Of a DNA stretch of 55,148 bases, positions 26,450 through 35,235 are shown in pieces. Within the stretch, counting starts at the first letter, position 1; each line of letters starts with the position of its first letter. Below the pieces are notes generated by a model. That model saw only the letters and a program-made list of their open reading frames with translations. It was not told the origin of the DNA and made no database searches. Source of the stretch: an uncultured Opitutia bacterium (GTDB lineage Bacteria; Verrucomicrobiota; Verrucomicrobiia; Opitutales; Opitutaceae). The position numbers and the translations under genes are program-made. The stretch spans positions 1-55,148 of the forward strand of contig CAITWF010000083.1 in the NCBI GenBank assembly GCA_903896015.1. The letters run 5' to 3'.

Positions 26450-27961
26450 TCAAGCCAGCTTGGGCACAACAAACGGCGCGCGATAGTCGCGGCTGCGCAG
26501 CCGGTTCGCAGCTTCGGCGTTCTCGCCGATGAAGCTTTCTGTCGCGTTATCGAATCGTAGGGGCGCGCCAAAGTTCGCAGGCGTTTTCTCAAGGTCGATC
26601 TCGTTGGCTGCGAGGTGTTCGGCGACACGGCCAAACGATTCCCCAAGTTGGTTGCGCCCCTTGATCTGTTCCCGGATTTCGCCGGGCTTCAGCGTGCGGC
26701 CCGTGCGATGGGAAATGTTCGCGAGGTGCACGAGCGTGCATGAGAGGTGCCCCTGATTCAGCGGACCGTGGAGATCGGATTCGCGACGGCTGCGCACGGC
26801 GTCGATGAAGTTGGCGTGATGGTTGCCCGCACCTTTGAACTCTTTGATCATTTTGCCCGCTGGGTCGAAGACCTGCACGAGCGAATAATTCGCCGACGGG
26901 ATCGTGAGGTAGCCGCCCTCGCAGTGGACGATGTTGCCGACATTCAGGCCGAGGTATTTGTCCATCGTCTCCGCCATGCCGCCGCCCGATCCTAGGCTCA
27001 TCGTCGCGCCCGCTGCGCCGCTGTAGCGGTCGGGCTTCGCGGGCAATCCGCGCACTTCGAAGATGAACGGCACCTCGCCGTAATCGTAGTGCACGAGAAA
27101 CGTGTTGGGCGTCTCGCCGTCGTCATCGTAGCCGAACCGCCCGCCAATCGTGAACACGCCGGCGGGATGCTGCAACGGATCACCGAGGAAGCGGCGGCCG
27201 ACGTCGAGTTGATGATTGCCCTGTGCGACCATGTCGCCGTTGCCGGTCGCCCACTGCCAGTGCCAGTCGTAGTGAAACCGCGTGCGGCGCATCGGCGCGA
27301 GTGGCGCCGGGCCGAGAAACAAATCGTAGTTCACCGTTGGCGGCGGCGTGACCGGGCCGCTGGTTTTTCCGATGCTGAGGCGACGCTTGTAGACGATGCC
27401 GCGCACCGCGGTGATTTTTCCAAGATTCCCTCCACGCGCCCACGCAATCGCCTCCGCGATCGCCGGGCTGGAGCGGTTTTGCGTGTTCACCTGCACGATG
27501 CGGCCAGTTTTCTTGGCGGCAGCGAGCACTTGCGCTCCTTCCCAGATGTTGTGCGTGACAGGTTTCTCGTGAAGCACGTCCTTGCCGGCCTGCATCGCCC
27601 AGATGCTTTGCAACGCGTGCAGGTGGTTCGGCGTGGCGATCGCGATCACGTCAATGTCGTGGCGCGGCAGGAGTTCGCGAAAATCAACCACGGTGTCCGG
27701 CGTTTCGCCCGCGGCGCGCGCGGTCGCGAGTTCGCGGTCGAGCACGGCGGTGTCCACGTCACAGAGCGCCACGATACGCACGCCCTTCATCGCACGGAAG
27801 TCGCGCGCGATTTCTCGGCCACGACTGTTGAGCCCGGCCACGGCCACGCGGATGTCGCCATTCGCGCCGGCGACCTGCGACCAAGAGCGGGCGGAAAACA
27901 CAGTGCCCGCCGTCGCGAGCGCCGAGGATTTGAGAAACGTGCGACGAGTGAGTGGGGTCAT
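26450..27961 (-). CDS. Tat-exported Gfo/Idh/MocA-family oxidoreductase
   Basis: A 503-aa NAD(P)-dependent sugar oxidoreductase-type protein. The N-terminus MTPLTRRTFLKSSALATAGTVFSA is a twin-arginine signal (RRTFLK). The Rossmann fold follows (IRVAVAGLNSRGREIARDF), with IAIATPNHLHALQSIWAMQAGKDVLHEKPVTHNIWEG carrying the family E-K-P lysine. The C-domain has WHWQWATGNGDMVAQGNHQLDVGRRFLGD, where the usual G-G-x-x-x-D-x-x-x-H is modified to QGNHQLDVGR. Start at the ATG of the Tat signal (27961); an upstream ATG-less extension is unlikely. It may take reducing steps of sugars released by the neighbouring pectinase and esterase (inference). Confidence 0.88.
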   Translation of the reverse strand: MTPLTRRTFLKSSALATAGTVFSARSWSQVAGANGDIRVAVAGLNSRGREIARDFRAMKGVRIVALCDVDTAVLDRELATARAAGETPDTVVDFRELLPRHDIDVIAIATPNHLHALQSIWAMQAGKDVLHEKPVTHNIWEGAQVLAAAKKTGRIVQVNTQNRSSPAIAEAIAWARGGNLGKITAVRGIVYKRRLSIGKTSGPVTPPPTVNYDLFLGPAPLAPMRRTRFHYDWHWQWATGNGDMVAQGNHQLDVGRRFLGDPLQHPAGVFTIGGRFGYDDDGETPNTFLVHYDYGEVPFIFEVRGLPAKPDRYSGAAGATMSLGSGGGMAETMDKYLGLNVGNIVHCEGGYLTIPSANYSLVQVFDPAGKMIKEFKGAGNHHANFIDAVRSRRESDLHGPLNQGHLSCTLVHLANISHRTGRTLKPGEIREQIKGRNQLGESFGRVAEHLAANEIDLEKTPANFGAPLRFDNATESFIGENAEAANRLRSRDYRAPFVVPKLA

Positions 27962-27996
27962 GGGGTAAAGGATGATGCGCGGCACGCGCTCCGGGG

Positions 27997-28680
27997 TTAT
28001 TTGGCGGCTGCAGCAGGCGCGGCGCTGGGTGGCTCGTCGATGAGCAGCCGCGACTGCACCTCAAGCGAACCTTTGTAGAACGGCGGAAACAAAATCAGCA
28101 GCGCGCGCTCGGCCTTCTTGAGCTGCACGGTTTCAGAAGACGACTGAAATGTCCGGCCCTTGACAGTCGTCCGCAACAGAACTTTGCCTGACCGGCCGAT
28201 CGGTTGGGGTGGATTGAGGCCATCCTTGAGCGTCACCTCCTTGCCGTCGATGGTGCCGCTCAACGCGAACCCGCTGAAGTTGATCACAGCGAGACCGCCC
28301 GTGCCGTGACGCGCCACGCCATCATCGAGGACCGCAACGCGGTATTTCAGCCCGTTGCCTGCCACCGCTTCGGCTGGAGAAAACAGCAGCAACGCATCGC
28401 GAATCTCCGCCGGCACCGCCACCTCGGCGACAACCGCGCCGGAAGCGTCGGTGAAGCGCAACGGACCCGCGCCGCGAAACTCGTAGCGTGGCGAGCGCGC
28501 GGTCGGATAAAAGGTGACCTTGGTCGCCGCGGCACCGGTCTTCGCCATGAATGCGAGTCCGCCGATCGCCTGCGACGCAAACACGGTAAACCGCAGCGGC
28601 TGATCGGCAGAACGTGGCGTCTGGGCCGCCAGCACGGTCACAAACGCTACCAGTGAAGTCAGGCTTAGGGCATGTGCCAT
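27997..28680 (-). CDS. Secreted protein of unknown function after the Verru_Chthon cassette
   Basis: A 227-aa protein with signal peptide MAHALSLTSLVAFVTVLAA then QTPRSADQ. The mature part looks all-beta, with FYPTARSPRYEFRGAGPLRF, ALLLFSPAEAV and a second repeat-like ALLILFPPFYKG, ending in a Pro/Ala tail. No family recognised. An alternative start, ATG at 28728 (TGATG junction with the stop of protein A), would add a basic 16-residue leader; that would keep the tight coupling of the operon but would run through a hairpin at 28692-28712. It lies 47 bases after protein A (or 1-base overlap) and 35 before the oxidoreductase gene. Confidence 0.7.
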   Translation of the reverse strand: MAHALSLTSLVAFVTVLAAQTPRSADQPLRFTVFASQAIGGLAFMAKTGAAATKVTFYPTARSPRYEFRGAGPLRFTDASGAVVAEVAVPAEIRDALLLFSPAEAVAGNGLKYRVAVLDDGVARHGTGGLAVINFSGFALSGTIDGKEVTLKDGLNPPQPIGRSGKVLLRTTVKGRTFQSSSETVQLKKAERALLILFPPFYKGSLEVQSRLLIDEPPSAAPAAAAK

Positions 28681-28691
28681 GCACGTGTCGC

Positions 28692-28712
28692 GGCGTCTGC
28701 AAGTCAGACGCC
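28692..28712 (-). repeat. Hairpin between protein A and the following gene
   Basis: Perfect 8-bp arms GGCGTCTG and CAGACGCC with a 5-base loop, 11 bases before the preferred ATG at 28680. It may stop or slow ribosomes, protect the mRNA end of the cassette, or be a REP-like repeat; there is no T-tract. Confidence 0.5.
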
Positions 28713-28727
28713 TTATGAGATCCACCA

Positions 28728-31700
28728 TCAGATGTCGGAGCGAGTGAGCCATCGGAAGGAAATGATTTTGAAGCGGCGGCCAAGCGTCTGGTTGAGCGTG
28801 CTCGTCAACGCCGCGGGCGCTGTCTCGGCGGGATCGCCGGTGCCAGCGGCGGCGTTGAAATCATAGTAGTCCGGCACGCGCTGCACGATCGCTTCGCACC
28901 ACGCGCGGCCCTCGATGACCGGTGTGCTCGCGGTCGACGTCGTCGGATTAATCGCGTCGCCGTAGGCGCGGATGACAAACGTGTCCGACCGCGGAAACAG
29001 CACAGGCGCGAGCGCCGTCAACAGATCGGCCTGCGTGAGCCACTGCGAGCTGAACTCGACGCCAGGCGTGTCGAAATTCGAGGCCGCGTTGAGCCCGGCC
29101 GCATCAATCGCGCTTTCAAGGAGGCTCACGGAGTTGCCATTGCTATCGGTAAAAAGTCCGCCCGAGTCGGCCATGATAAAATCCGCGAGCGAAAAAAACG
29201 GTCCAGACTGCGTTTGCCGTTGCTGCATGAGTGTCACGATTTGTCCGGCGAGCGCCGCGACCTGCGTGGAACTCAGCACGCGCACGCCGCGGCGAAAGAG
29301 CGGCGTGTCGATGATCGAAGTCCCGCCTGCGCTGGGCTGCGACTGGGCATAAGTGGCATCGGCTTTGAAGGTCTCCTGCGCCGACTGCCCAAACCGCGCG
29401 AACGTTGCGACATGAGAACTGGAGAGCGCCGGGTCGGAAAGCGTCGCCGTCGCGTCCGCCGCCGTGCCGGTGGCCGGGTCGGCGTCCAGATAGGAGAAAT
29501 CGGCGCCGCTCTGAAAGCGCGCGCCGCGCAGCACCGCGCTCCACGCACTCTTGTTCACTGAATTGAAATTGAATGCGCCGCCCTGCAGGAGAAATTTTCC
29601 CGATGCAGCATTGGGTGCCCCCTGAAGATCCGTCAAGGCCGCGGGCGCTCCGGTGGCGGCATTGCGGAGAATCTTGAGAAGCGGGTTGGGTAGAAAAAGC
29701 GCTCCGCTGCTCGTGGGCGCGGGGGTGAAGCCGTTCGCAAGACCCGAAAAGAAAAACTGATCGAATAACTGCTCGGCGTTGATCCCATTGAGCTGGACGC
29801 CACTCGACCACGAGTTGCCAATCGTGAACGGGCGCGCGCCGGAGATGAAGAAATGTTGCAGCGATCCGAGCGAGAGCAGCGGCAGGCGCGGCAGCTCGAA
29901 GACCGGCACATCTTCGTTATAGTTCTCGCTGGTCGCATCCGTGTAGCGATCGAGCAAGAGGTCGGGAAAGGAGGCGGGAAATCCAGAATCACCCTGCGTT
30001 ACGAGTAGCGGCGGATCCGGCGAGAATCCTTTAGTGACCACGAAGCCCGAATGGCCAGTAGCCGGAAACGCGCTTTCGCGAACATCACGTCCGGGAGCCT
30101 GAAGCCACAGCGCAGTCTCACCCGTCGGCAGTTCGTTTGTATCGGGCAACCTAAAAACGTAGCCAAAATCGCTCGCCAGCGCCCCCGGTATCATCGACGG
30201 AGCCGTCGTGAACTGATTGAAAGTTGGCGAAGTGAAGCTCGCTAGCAGTTCGTTAGTAGAAGCACGGCGTAATTCGATCGTGAGTGTTTGCGGGTCGACA
30301 ACGGCGCAGGTCCGATACTGTTGCCCAGAACCAACAATGGTGTTCGGACCAATCGGAAGGCCGGCGTCGCGTTGCACGCCGCTTACGGCCCCATTGTTGG
30401 CGTTAGGCATTTTTGCATTGCGCACGCAAAACTGCGTCGTGTAACCGCTCGCGCCAGGATCGCCGTCGCTCGACAGCGCGGACCAGTCGTAAACGCGGCC
30501 CGGTAGCCACGAGGAGCGATCCGGGTTCTGGCCATCGGCGGTGAAAGGCAGCGCGAAGTTCACCGTGCCCGCAGAGGTTTGAAATACGGTCTGCAGGTTC
30601 ACGAGCGTCGTGTCACCACTGGTCGACGAGACCGAGACGACCGGCAGGCCTTTCACGACGATCGTCAGATCCTGCGGGACGAGCGCGGAGGAATACGGGT
30701 TCCAAAGCCCCACGACGCAACGGATGCTCGCCACGAGCTTGGTCGGGGAATTGTCCGGCGTATCATTGTGCAGGCTGAAGCTCATGCCGAAAAAGCTCAG
30801 CACTGGGCTGATCGGATAGCTCGAGGAGGCCGGCTGCATCTGATAGCGGCGGCGCAAAGAATCGGCGGGGGACGGCGAGGTGAGCAGCGGCATGGGCGTG
30901 ACCGGGTTCGTCGGGTCCTCCATGTAGCTTTGGTAATTGGCCCACGCGTCGTAAGCGGCGCCGAGCGGGCTCGATTTGTTTGGGGAGAACAGCGACAAAT
31001 CCTGACGGAGGCCGCCGAGTTTGGTGTTGGCGAGTACCGCGAAGTTATTCGGCGACCACGTGTGAAAATAGGTCTTGGGCAACGTGAGGCCGAGCGCGGT
31101 GCCGGACGCGTTTTTCAGAAACGGGATTTGGTTGAAGACGGTGACCTTGTCGTTGGCGACGAGCGGCGCGTTGTTTGTGTCGCGCGGTTCGAAGACGGGG
31201 TTGCCGCTCGTGTCGGAGGCGGCGGCACCGAGGGAAATCTGCTGGCGGATGCGACTCAGCAATTCAGGTGACGTGAACGGATCGTAATTGAAATTGCTCG
31301 CCGTCGCGGTCGGATCTCCGAGGGCGACAGGGGCTTTCACGCCCTGATCGCCGACCCACCACGCGTAGCGACCGATCGTGGGGCCGGGAACAGTGGAGTT
31401 GCCGGGCACGCCGACCGCGGTGATCGGAACGAGCGGGGCGATGACATCGTTGGCGGTGCCGGAGGAGTTTTTTCCGACGAGTTCGGCGGCGGTGGGGTTG
31501 GTGCCGGTCGTGGTGAGCGAACCGCTGGGCAACCGCGCGAGCGGCGCCGCGCCGCCCAGGAGTTCGTTGCCGCTGACGAGCCAGGTGAGCGGAGTCGGAC
31601 TGGCGGTCTGCGTGGTGTCCCAGACGCCGGTGTAGTGTTTCGTGCCGGTCTTGCCGCCAAACGAATCGGCCGTGGCCGTGACGCGTTGGTCGGGGCCGGC

Positions 31701-31934
31701 GTAGGTTTGCAGCTGGCCGAGCGCAACCTCGAGGGCCGTGAGCGCGTTTTGGCGGGCCTGCGCCTGGCGCTGGGTGTTGCCGGAGACGGCGGTCTCGACG
31801 CGCATATACGACGCGAGCCCGACCAGCAACACGACGAGAAACGCGAGCAGCGTGATCGTGAGCAACAAGGCGAAACCACGGTCAGCGGAGCGAGGCGATG
31901 ACGAGGGGCGTGTGGCAGATGACGAGGTCAGCAC
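28728..31934 (-). CDS. Verru_Chthon cassette protein A
   Basis: A 1068-aa exported protein. Residues 14-20 end in ADRG followed by FALLLTITLLAFLVVLLVGLASYMRVETAV, a prepilin-like hydrophobic helix but without the Glu at +5 (A-L-L-L). The long remainder is Gly/Ser/Thr-rich, mostly beta, and includes a GRYAWWVGDQGVKA segment close to residue 190 that is common to this family, and an Ile/Phe-rich C-end (GRAWCEAIVQRVPDYYDF). Its size, its N-terminus and its place after B and C match Verru_Chthon protein A. The start is GTG at 31934, just after the protein C stop; no ATG is available. Role: presumably a large exported or envelope structure, unknown in detail. Confidence 0.82.
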   Translation of the reverse strand: MLTSSSATRPSSSPRSADRGFALLLTITLLAFLVVLLVGLASYMRVETAVSGNTQRQAQARQNALTALEVALGQLQTYAGPDQRVTATADSFGGKTGTKHYTGVWDTTQTASPTPLTWLVSGNELLGGAAPLARLPSGSLTTTGTNPTAAELVGKNSSGTANDVIAPLVPITAVGVPGNSTVPGPTIGRYAWWVGDQGVKAPVALGDPTATASNFNYDPFTSPELLSRIRQQISLGAAASDTSGNPVFEPRDTNNAPLVANDKVTVFNQIPFLKNASGTALGLTLPKTYFHTWSPNNFAVLANTKLGGLRQDLSLFSPNKSSPLGAAYDAWANYQSYMEDPTNPVTPMPLLTSPSPADSLRRRYQMQPASSSYPISPVLSFFGMSFSLHNDTPDNSPTKLVASIRCVVGLWNPYSSALVPQDLTIVVKGLPVVSVSSTSGDTTLVNLQTVFQTSAGTVNFALPFTADGQNPDRSSWLPGRVYDWSALSSDGDPGASGYTTQFCVRNAKMPNANNGAVSGVQRDAGLPIGPNTIVGSGQQYRTCAVVDPQTLTIELRRASTNELLASFTSPTFNQFTTAPSMIPGALASDFGYVFRLPDTNELPTGETALWLQAPGRDVRESAFPATGHSGFVVTKGFSPDPPLLVTQGDSGFPASFPDLLLDRYTDATSENYNEDVPVFELPRLPLLSLGSLQHFFISGARPFTIGNSWSSGVQLNGINAEQLFDQFFFSGLANGFTPAPTSSGALFLPNPLLKILRNAATGAPAALTDLQGAPNAASGKFLLQGGAFNFNSVNKSAWSAVLRGARFQSGADFSYLDADPATGTAADATATLSDPALSSSHVATFARFGQSAQETFKADATYAQSQPSAGGTSIIDTPLFRRGVRVLSSTQVAALAGQIVTLMQQRQTQSGPFFSLADFIMADSGGLFTDSNGNSVSLLESAIDAAGLNAASNFDTPGVEFSSQWLTQADLLTALAPVLFPRSDTFVIRAYGDAINPTTSTASTPVIEGRAWCEAIVQRVPDYYDFNAAAGTGDPAETAPAALTSTLNQTLGRRFKIISFRWLTRSDI

Positions 31935-31936
31935 GG

Positions 31937-33082
31937 TCAGAGCGGTTGCGCGTTGAGCACGATGCGGCGCGTAAAAACTTGCGAGTGCGAGAGCGCGAGC
32001 TGCCACCAGTAAGCCTGCGCATTGACGCCCGTCGGCAGCGTGAGCGGCGTGCCGGATTGCTCGAAGAGCGCGATGAGGCGCGCGCCATCGTCGGTGAGAA
32101 TGCGCACCATCACGTCGACGACATCGGGCATCACTTGGTTGAAGTTTGCTGAGGTGGCGGGTGTGGTCGAAGGCAGCGAGCTGATGATGCGAGCGTTGGA
32201 GGCGTTGGAAATCGTGGCGCCCGTCGCATCGGTCGCGGGAAACACGAGGCGCAGGCCAGAAGGTTTCATGCTGTCGCGCACATAGCAGCGCACCCCGAAA
32301 TCAATCACGTTAGTGCCGATCACTGAGGTGAAGTCGCGCGCGGTGGTCGTGATGACTTTGAGAGACTTGGTGTCGCCAGCCTGACCACCGTTGCTGTTGG
32401 TGGCGCTCGTCGTGGTGTAGGCGGCGGCGGTGATGTTGTAGCCGGCTTCGAGCACGCCGGGTCGCGCGGCGCTGCCGGTGCCGCTCGCCGCGGGGCGAAC
32501 TTCGACGCGGTGAAAAAGGTAGGCGGTGCTGGTGCCGGCGGTGCCGGTCGCGGTCGCGGCGGTAAAGCGTCGCGCCAGTTGGTAGCCGACCGCGATCGGC
32601 GCGGAGGCGGTGTTGACCGAGTTCACGAGGCTCGTCGCGTCGTTAGCGCCGCGGCGGGTGGTGAAGAAGCGCAGCCATACGCCACCCTGGCCGAAGCGCG
32701 CGTCAGTAAGATTTGCCGCGGTCATTTGGAGTGAGTTGGTGCCGTTCGGCTTGCCGTTCGCGGCGGCGGCCTGCCAGAGGCCGGAGTTGGTGGTGTTGTC
32801 GTTTACGCTGGCGGCGAACCAAACATTGCCGTCGGCGCGGAACTGCGCTGCGGAGAGATCGAGCGCGAGTTGATCAAGGATGTAGCGGGCCTGCGCGTCG
32901 GCAGAGAGGCGGTTGGTCGTGCGCGTCCAGACACCAGCGACGTTGGAAACGATCAATACAATGAAGCCGGCCAGCACGGCGGTGATCGTGGCGGCGACGA
33001 GAAGTTCCAACAAGGTGAAGCCGCTGCGCGAATTCGCGGGCGATCCGCGACGATGGACGAATGTAGAGCGACCGGAGTTCAT
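31937..33082 (-). CDS. Verru_Chthon cassette protein C (prepilin-type)
   Basis: A 381-aa prepilin-type protein. Leader of 21 residues ending G, then FTLLELLVAATITAVLAGFIVLIVSNVAGVWTRTTNRL, giving a G/F cleavage site and Glu at +5. The following sequence (SADAQARYILDQLALDLSAAQFRADGNVWFAAS) and low-complexity Thr/Ala/Ser body fit cassette protein C. ATG at 33082 overlaps the stop of B (ATGA). It resembles GspJ-like minor pseudopilins in size. Confidence 0.85.
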   Translation of the reverse strand: MNSGRSTFVHRRGSPANSRSGFTLLELLVAATITAVLAGFIVLIVSNVAGVWTRTTNRLSADAQARYILDQLALDLSAAQFRADGNVWFAASVNDNTTNSGLWQAAAANGKPNGTNSLQMTAANLTDARFGQGGVWLRFFTTRRGANDATSLVNSVNTASAPIAVGYQLARRFTAATATGTAGTSTAYLFHRVEVRPAASGTGSAARPGVLEAGYNITAAAYTTTSATNSNGGQAGDTKSLKVITTTARDFTSVIGTNVIDFGVRCYVRDSMKPSGLRLVFPATDATGATISNASNARIISSLPSTTPATSANFNQVMPDVVDVMVRILTDDGARLIALFEQSGTPLTLPTGVNAQAYWWQLALSHSQVFTRRIVLNAQPL

Positions 33083-33765
33083 CGCGTTACAGCGCCGGTG
33101 AAAAACAGCACCTGCTTCTGACTGTGATCGAAGGTCACGGTGCCGGAGGGATTGGCGCCGACCTGGATAGAGTTGGGCGTCACGTTGTTGGCGACGCCAG
33201 CGAGCGAGATGAATGCCGGCCAGCGGACGCGCGCGACGTAGGCGAGCACGGGCGCGCCGGCATCGAGCGCGGAATTGTTCGGCGAGACCGCCTCGTTGCG
33301 GATGAGGGCGATCTCGAAATATTTGTCGCGGTCGCCGTTCGGCCATGAGGACTTGTCAGCGTAGGGCGCGATGATCGTGCCGTCGCGGCTGGCGAAGAGG
33401 AGCTGCGCGTCTTTGGTGATGTCGTAATTGGTCTTCGCGTCGGCATCGGTGAGCTGGTGGGTCTTGCCAGTCGAGACTTTCAGCAGCGGCGCGACGGTGA
33501 CGACGCCGAGCGATTGGAGTTTCACGTTGAGCAAATCGGCGAGGTGCGTGGCGGCCTCGGCGTCGGCGGATGCGGTGACGGATTGCGCGATCGGCGCGAA
33601 GAGCCCGATCACCGCCACCATCGCGATCGCAAAGATTCCGACGGCGACGACGACCTCCAACAGGGTGAAGGCACGGCGAACGTGCTGGTCGGGGTTTATC
33701 CCTGACGGGGTTTGAGGCTGCTGAGACGTCGAGCGTGGGGCCCAACCTGCAAAAGTCGGAATCAT
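33079..33765 (-). CDS. Verru_Chthon cassette protein B (prepilin-type)
   Basis: A 228-aa prepilin. Leader of about 32 residues ending RRA, then FTLLEVVVAVGIFAIAMVAVIGLFAPIAQSV, so Ala rather than Gly at -1, with Glu at +5. The region SADAEAATHLADLLNVKLQSLGV matches cassette protein B. Starts at ATG 33765, two bases from the D stop; another ATG at 33783 would overlap D. Resembles GspI-type minor pseudopilins. Confidence 0.83.
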   Translation of the reverse strand: MIPTFAGWAPRSTSQQPQTPSGINPDQHVRRAFTLLEVVVAVGIFAIAMVAVIGLFAPIAQSVTASADAEAATHLADLLNVKLQSLGVVTVAPLLKVSTGKTHQLTDADAKTNYDITKDAQLLFASRDGTIIAPYADKSSWPNGDRDKYFEIALIRNEAVSPNNSALDAGAPVLAYVARVRWPAFISLAGVANNVTPNSIQVGANPSGTVTFDHSQKQVLFFTGAVTR

Positions 33766-33766
33766 T

Positions 33767-34519
33767 TCAGAAGCTCGACGCATCGTTCACGAAACTGATC
33801 GCGCCGTTGGGGCGGATGATCACACCGCGGACGGCGCCGGCGTTGTTGAACGCAGGGAGGCTGTTCGAAAGCGTGGCGGTGGCAACGGCGATCTGGGTGT
33901 AGGGCGAAGATGCAGGCTTGATCGAGCCGTCGGACTCGAACTCGACATAGAAATTCTGCGTCGATCCAAAAAAGGCGGCGCCGGTGACCGGACTCGGGCT
34001 ACCTGCGGTGCCGAGCGTTTTGGAAACAGGCTGCGGATTGCTCGGCCACGTCACGCCAGTCGAGAGCAGACCGGCCGTCGCGGTCGGAACGACGTAAACG
34101 CCGCGCGGCAGGTAGATCGGGCTGCCCACGGCTTGCCACGTTGTCGTCTGTCCCTCAGGGTTCGCTACGAAGACCTGGAGCAGCCGCAGGTATTTTTCGC
34201 TGTCACCGCTCGGTGGACGCGTCGCGTAGATGTAGACCCGCGCCTCGGTCTGGTTGACGGCCGCTTGCGCGCGCGCAGAACCGACGAGGCTCGCGAGCTG
34301 GTTTTGCGCGGAAGAGAGCGAGTTGCCCGCCGTGTCGCCGAGGGAGAGGCTGAGTCCAGCGACAAGCACGATGATCAGGCCGATCACGATCATGAGTTCG
34401 ATCATCGTGAATCCGCCTTCGCCATGGCTGCCGCGGACCGGTCCGCGGCAGCGGTCGTGCGGCCACAAGCGGGAGATCGAAATAGAAAAACGGAACACGA
34501 CGATTCGGCGCTCGATCAT
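33767..34519 (-). CDS. Verru_Chthon cassette protein D (prepilin-type)
   Basis: A 250-aa prepilin with an unusually long leader (36 residues) ending GEGG, then FTMIELMIVIGLIIVLVAGLSLSLGDTAG with Glu at +5. Downstream NQLASLVGSARAQAAVNQTEARVYIYATRPPSGDSEKYLRLLQVFVA is the family's typical continuation. A TTG six bases upstream also lies in frame, but the ATG at 34519 gives an ATGA overlap with the preceding gene. Resembles GspH-type pseudopilins. Confidence 0.83.
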   Translation of the reverse strand: MIERRIVVFRFSISISRLWPHDRCRGPVRGSHGEGGFTMIELMIVIGLIIVLVAGLSLSLGDTAGNSLSSAQNQLASLVGSARAQAAVNQTEARVYIYATRPPSGDSEKYLRLLQVFVANPEGQTTTWQAVGSPIYLPRGVYVVPTATAGLLSTGVTWPSNPQPVSKTLGTAGSPSPVTGAAFFGSTQNFYVEFESDGSIKPASSPYTQIAVATATLSNSLPAFNNAGAVRGVIIRPNGAISFVNDASSF

Positions 34520-35235
34520 TTCCAACTCATGATGAGGTCGGAACCGTCCGAAGAGGCGTTGGGCGGCGCGCTGTAGAAAATCACGCCGGCGTGGATGCCA
34601 CCGGTCTGGCCGGCGGGCAGATTGGTCGTCGTGGGTCCGATCGTCGGCGTGGTCGTGCCGGGTGCAGTTACCTTCGGGTAGCCGCCGGTGGAATCCTTGA
34701 GATTGATCACGCCGTCGAGATTGGCATCGGTGATGACGGCGATGGACGTGTTATGGAACCCGTCGCGGATGAAATTCAGCTGGGCGCTCGTATTGAAGCC
34801 GTTGTTGACGTCGGTCTGCGTGACGAAGTCGTCGTCGTTGAACGAGACGAAGTGGATGCGGCGGGTGTTTTGCGCCTGCGGCATCGGCGGGTTGCGGGTC
34901 GTCGCGGCCGGCCACGTGCCCGACGGATCGCGGCGTTGGCCGGTGAGCGTATCGTGGAAGAGGTGCTCGGAGGTCGCAGTGGTGCTGGCGTTTTGGTTGA
35001 CGAGATGCTGCGTGCCGTTCGGGTAAAGCTGCGGGTAGGATCCGTATTCCTGGCGGAAATTTTCAAACGCGGCGGCCCACTGAGAAAATTGCGTGCGCGT
35101 GCGGGCCTTGGACGCGGCCGTGCGCGCGGCGCTGAGCGTGGGCACAAGAATCGCGGCAAGGATGCCGATGATGGCTACGACGGCGAGAAGCTCCATCAGG
35201 GTGAAGGCGGAAAGGCGGGCGCGGCGCGAAATCAT
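34516..35235 (-). CDS. Prepilin-type N-terminal methylation protein
   Basis: A 239-aa pseudopilin with a short 10-residue leader MISRRARLSA, then FTLMELLAVVAIIGILAAILVPTLSAARTAASKARTRTQFSQWAAAFENFRQEYGSYPQ, giving Ala at -1 and Glu at +5. The globular domain includes NGTQHLVNQNASTTATSEHLFHDTLTGQRRD and a late DANLDGVINLKD, which looks like a calcium-binding type loop. Closest in shape to GspG/PulG-like major pseudopilins of this phylum. Overlaps both neighbours by four bases. Confidence 0.85.
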   Translation of the reverse strand: MISRRARLSAFTLMELLAVVAIIGILAAILVPTLSAARTAASKARTRTQFSQWAAAFENFRQEYGSYPQLYPNGTQHLVNQNASTTATSEHLFHDTLTGQRRDPSGTWPAATTRNPPMPQAQNTRRIHFVSFNDDDFVTQTDVNNGFNTSAQLNFIRDGFHNTSIAVITDANLDGVINLKDSTGGYPKVTAPGTTTPTIGPTTTNLPAGQTGGIHAGVIFYSAPPNASSDGSDLIMSWK

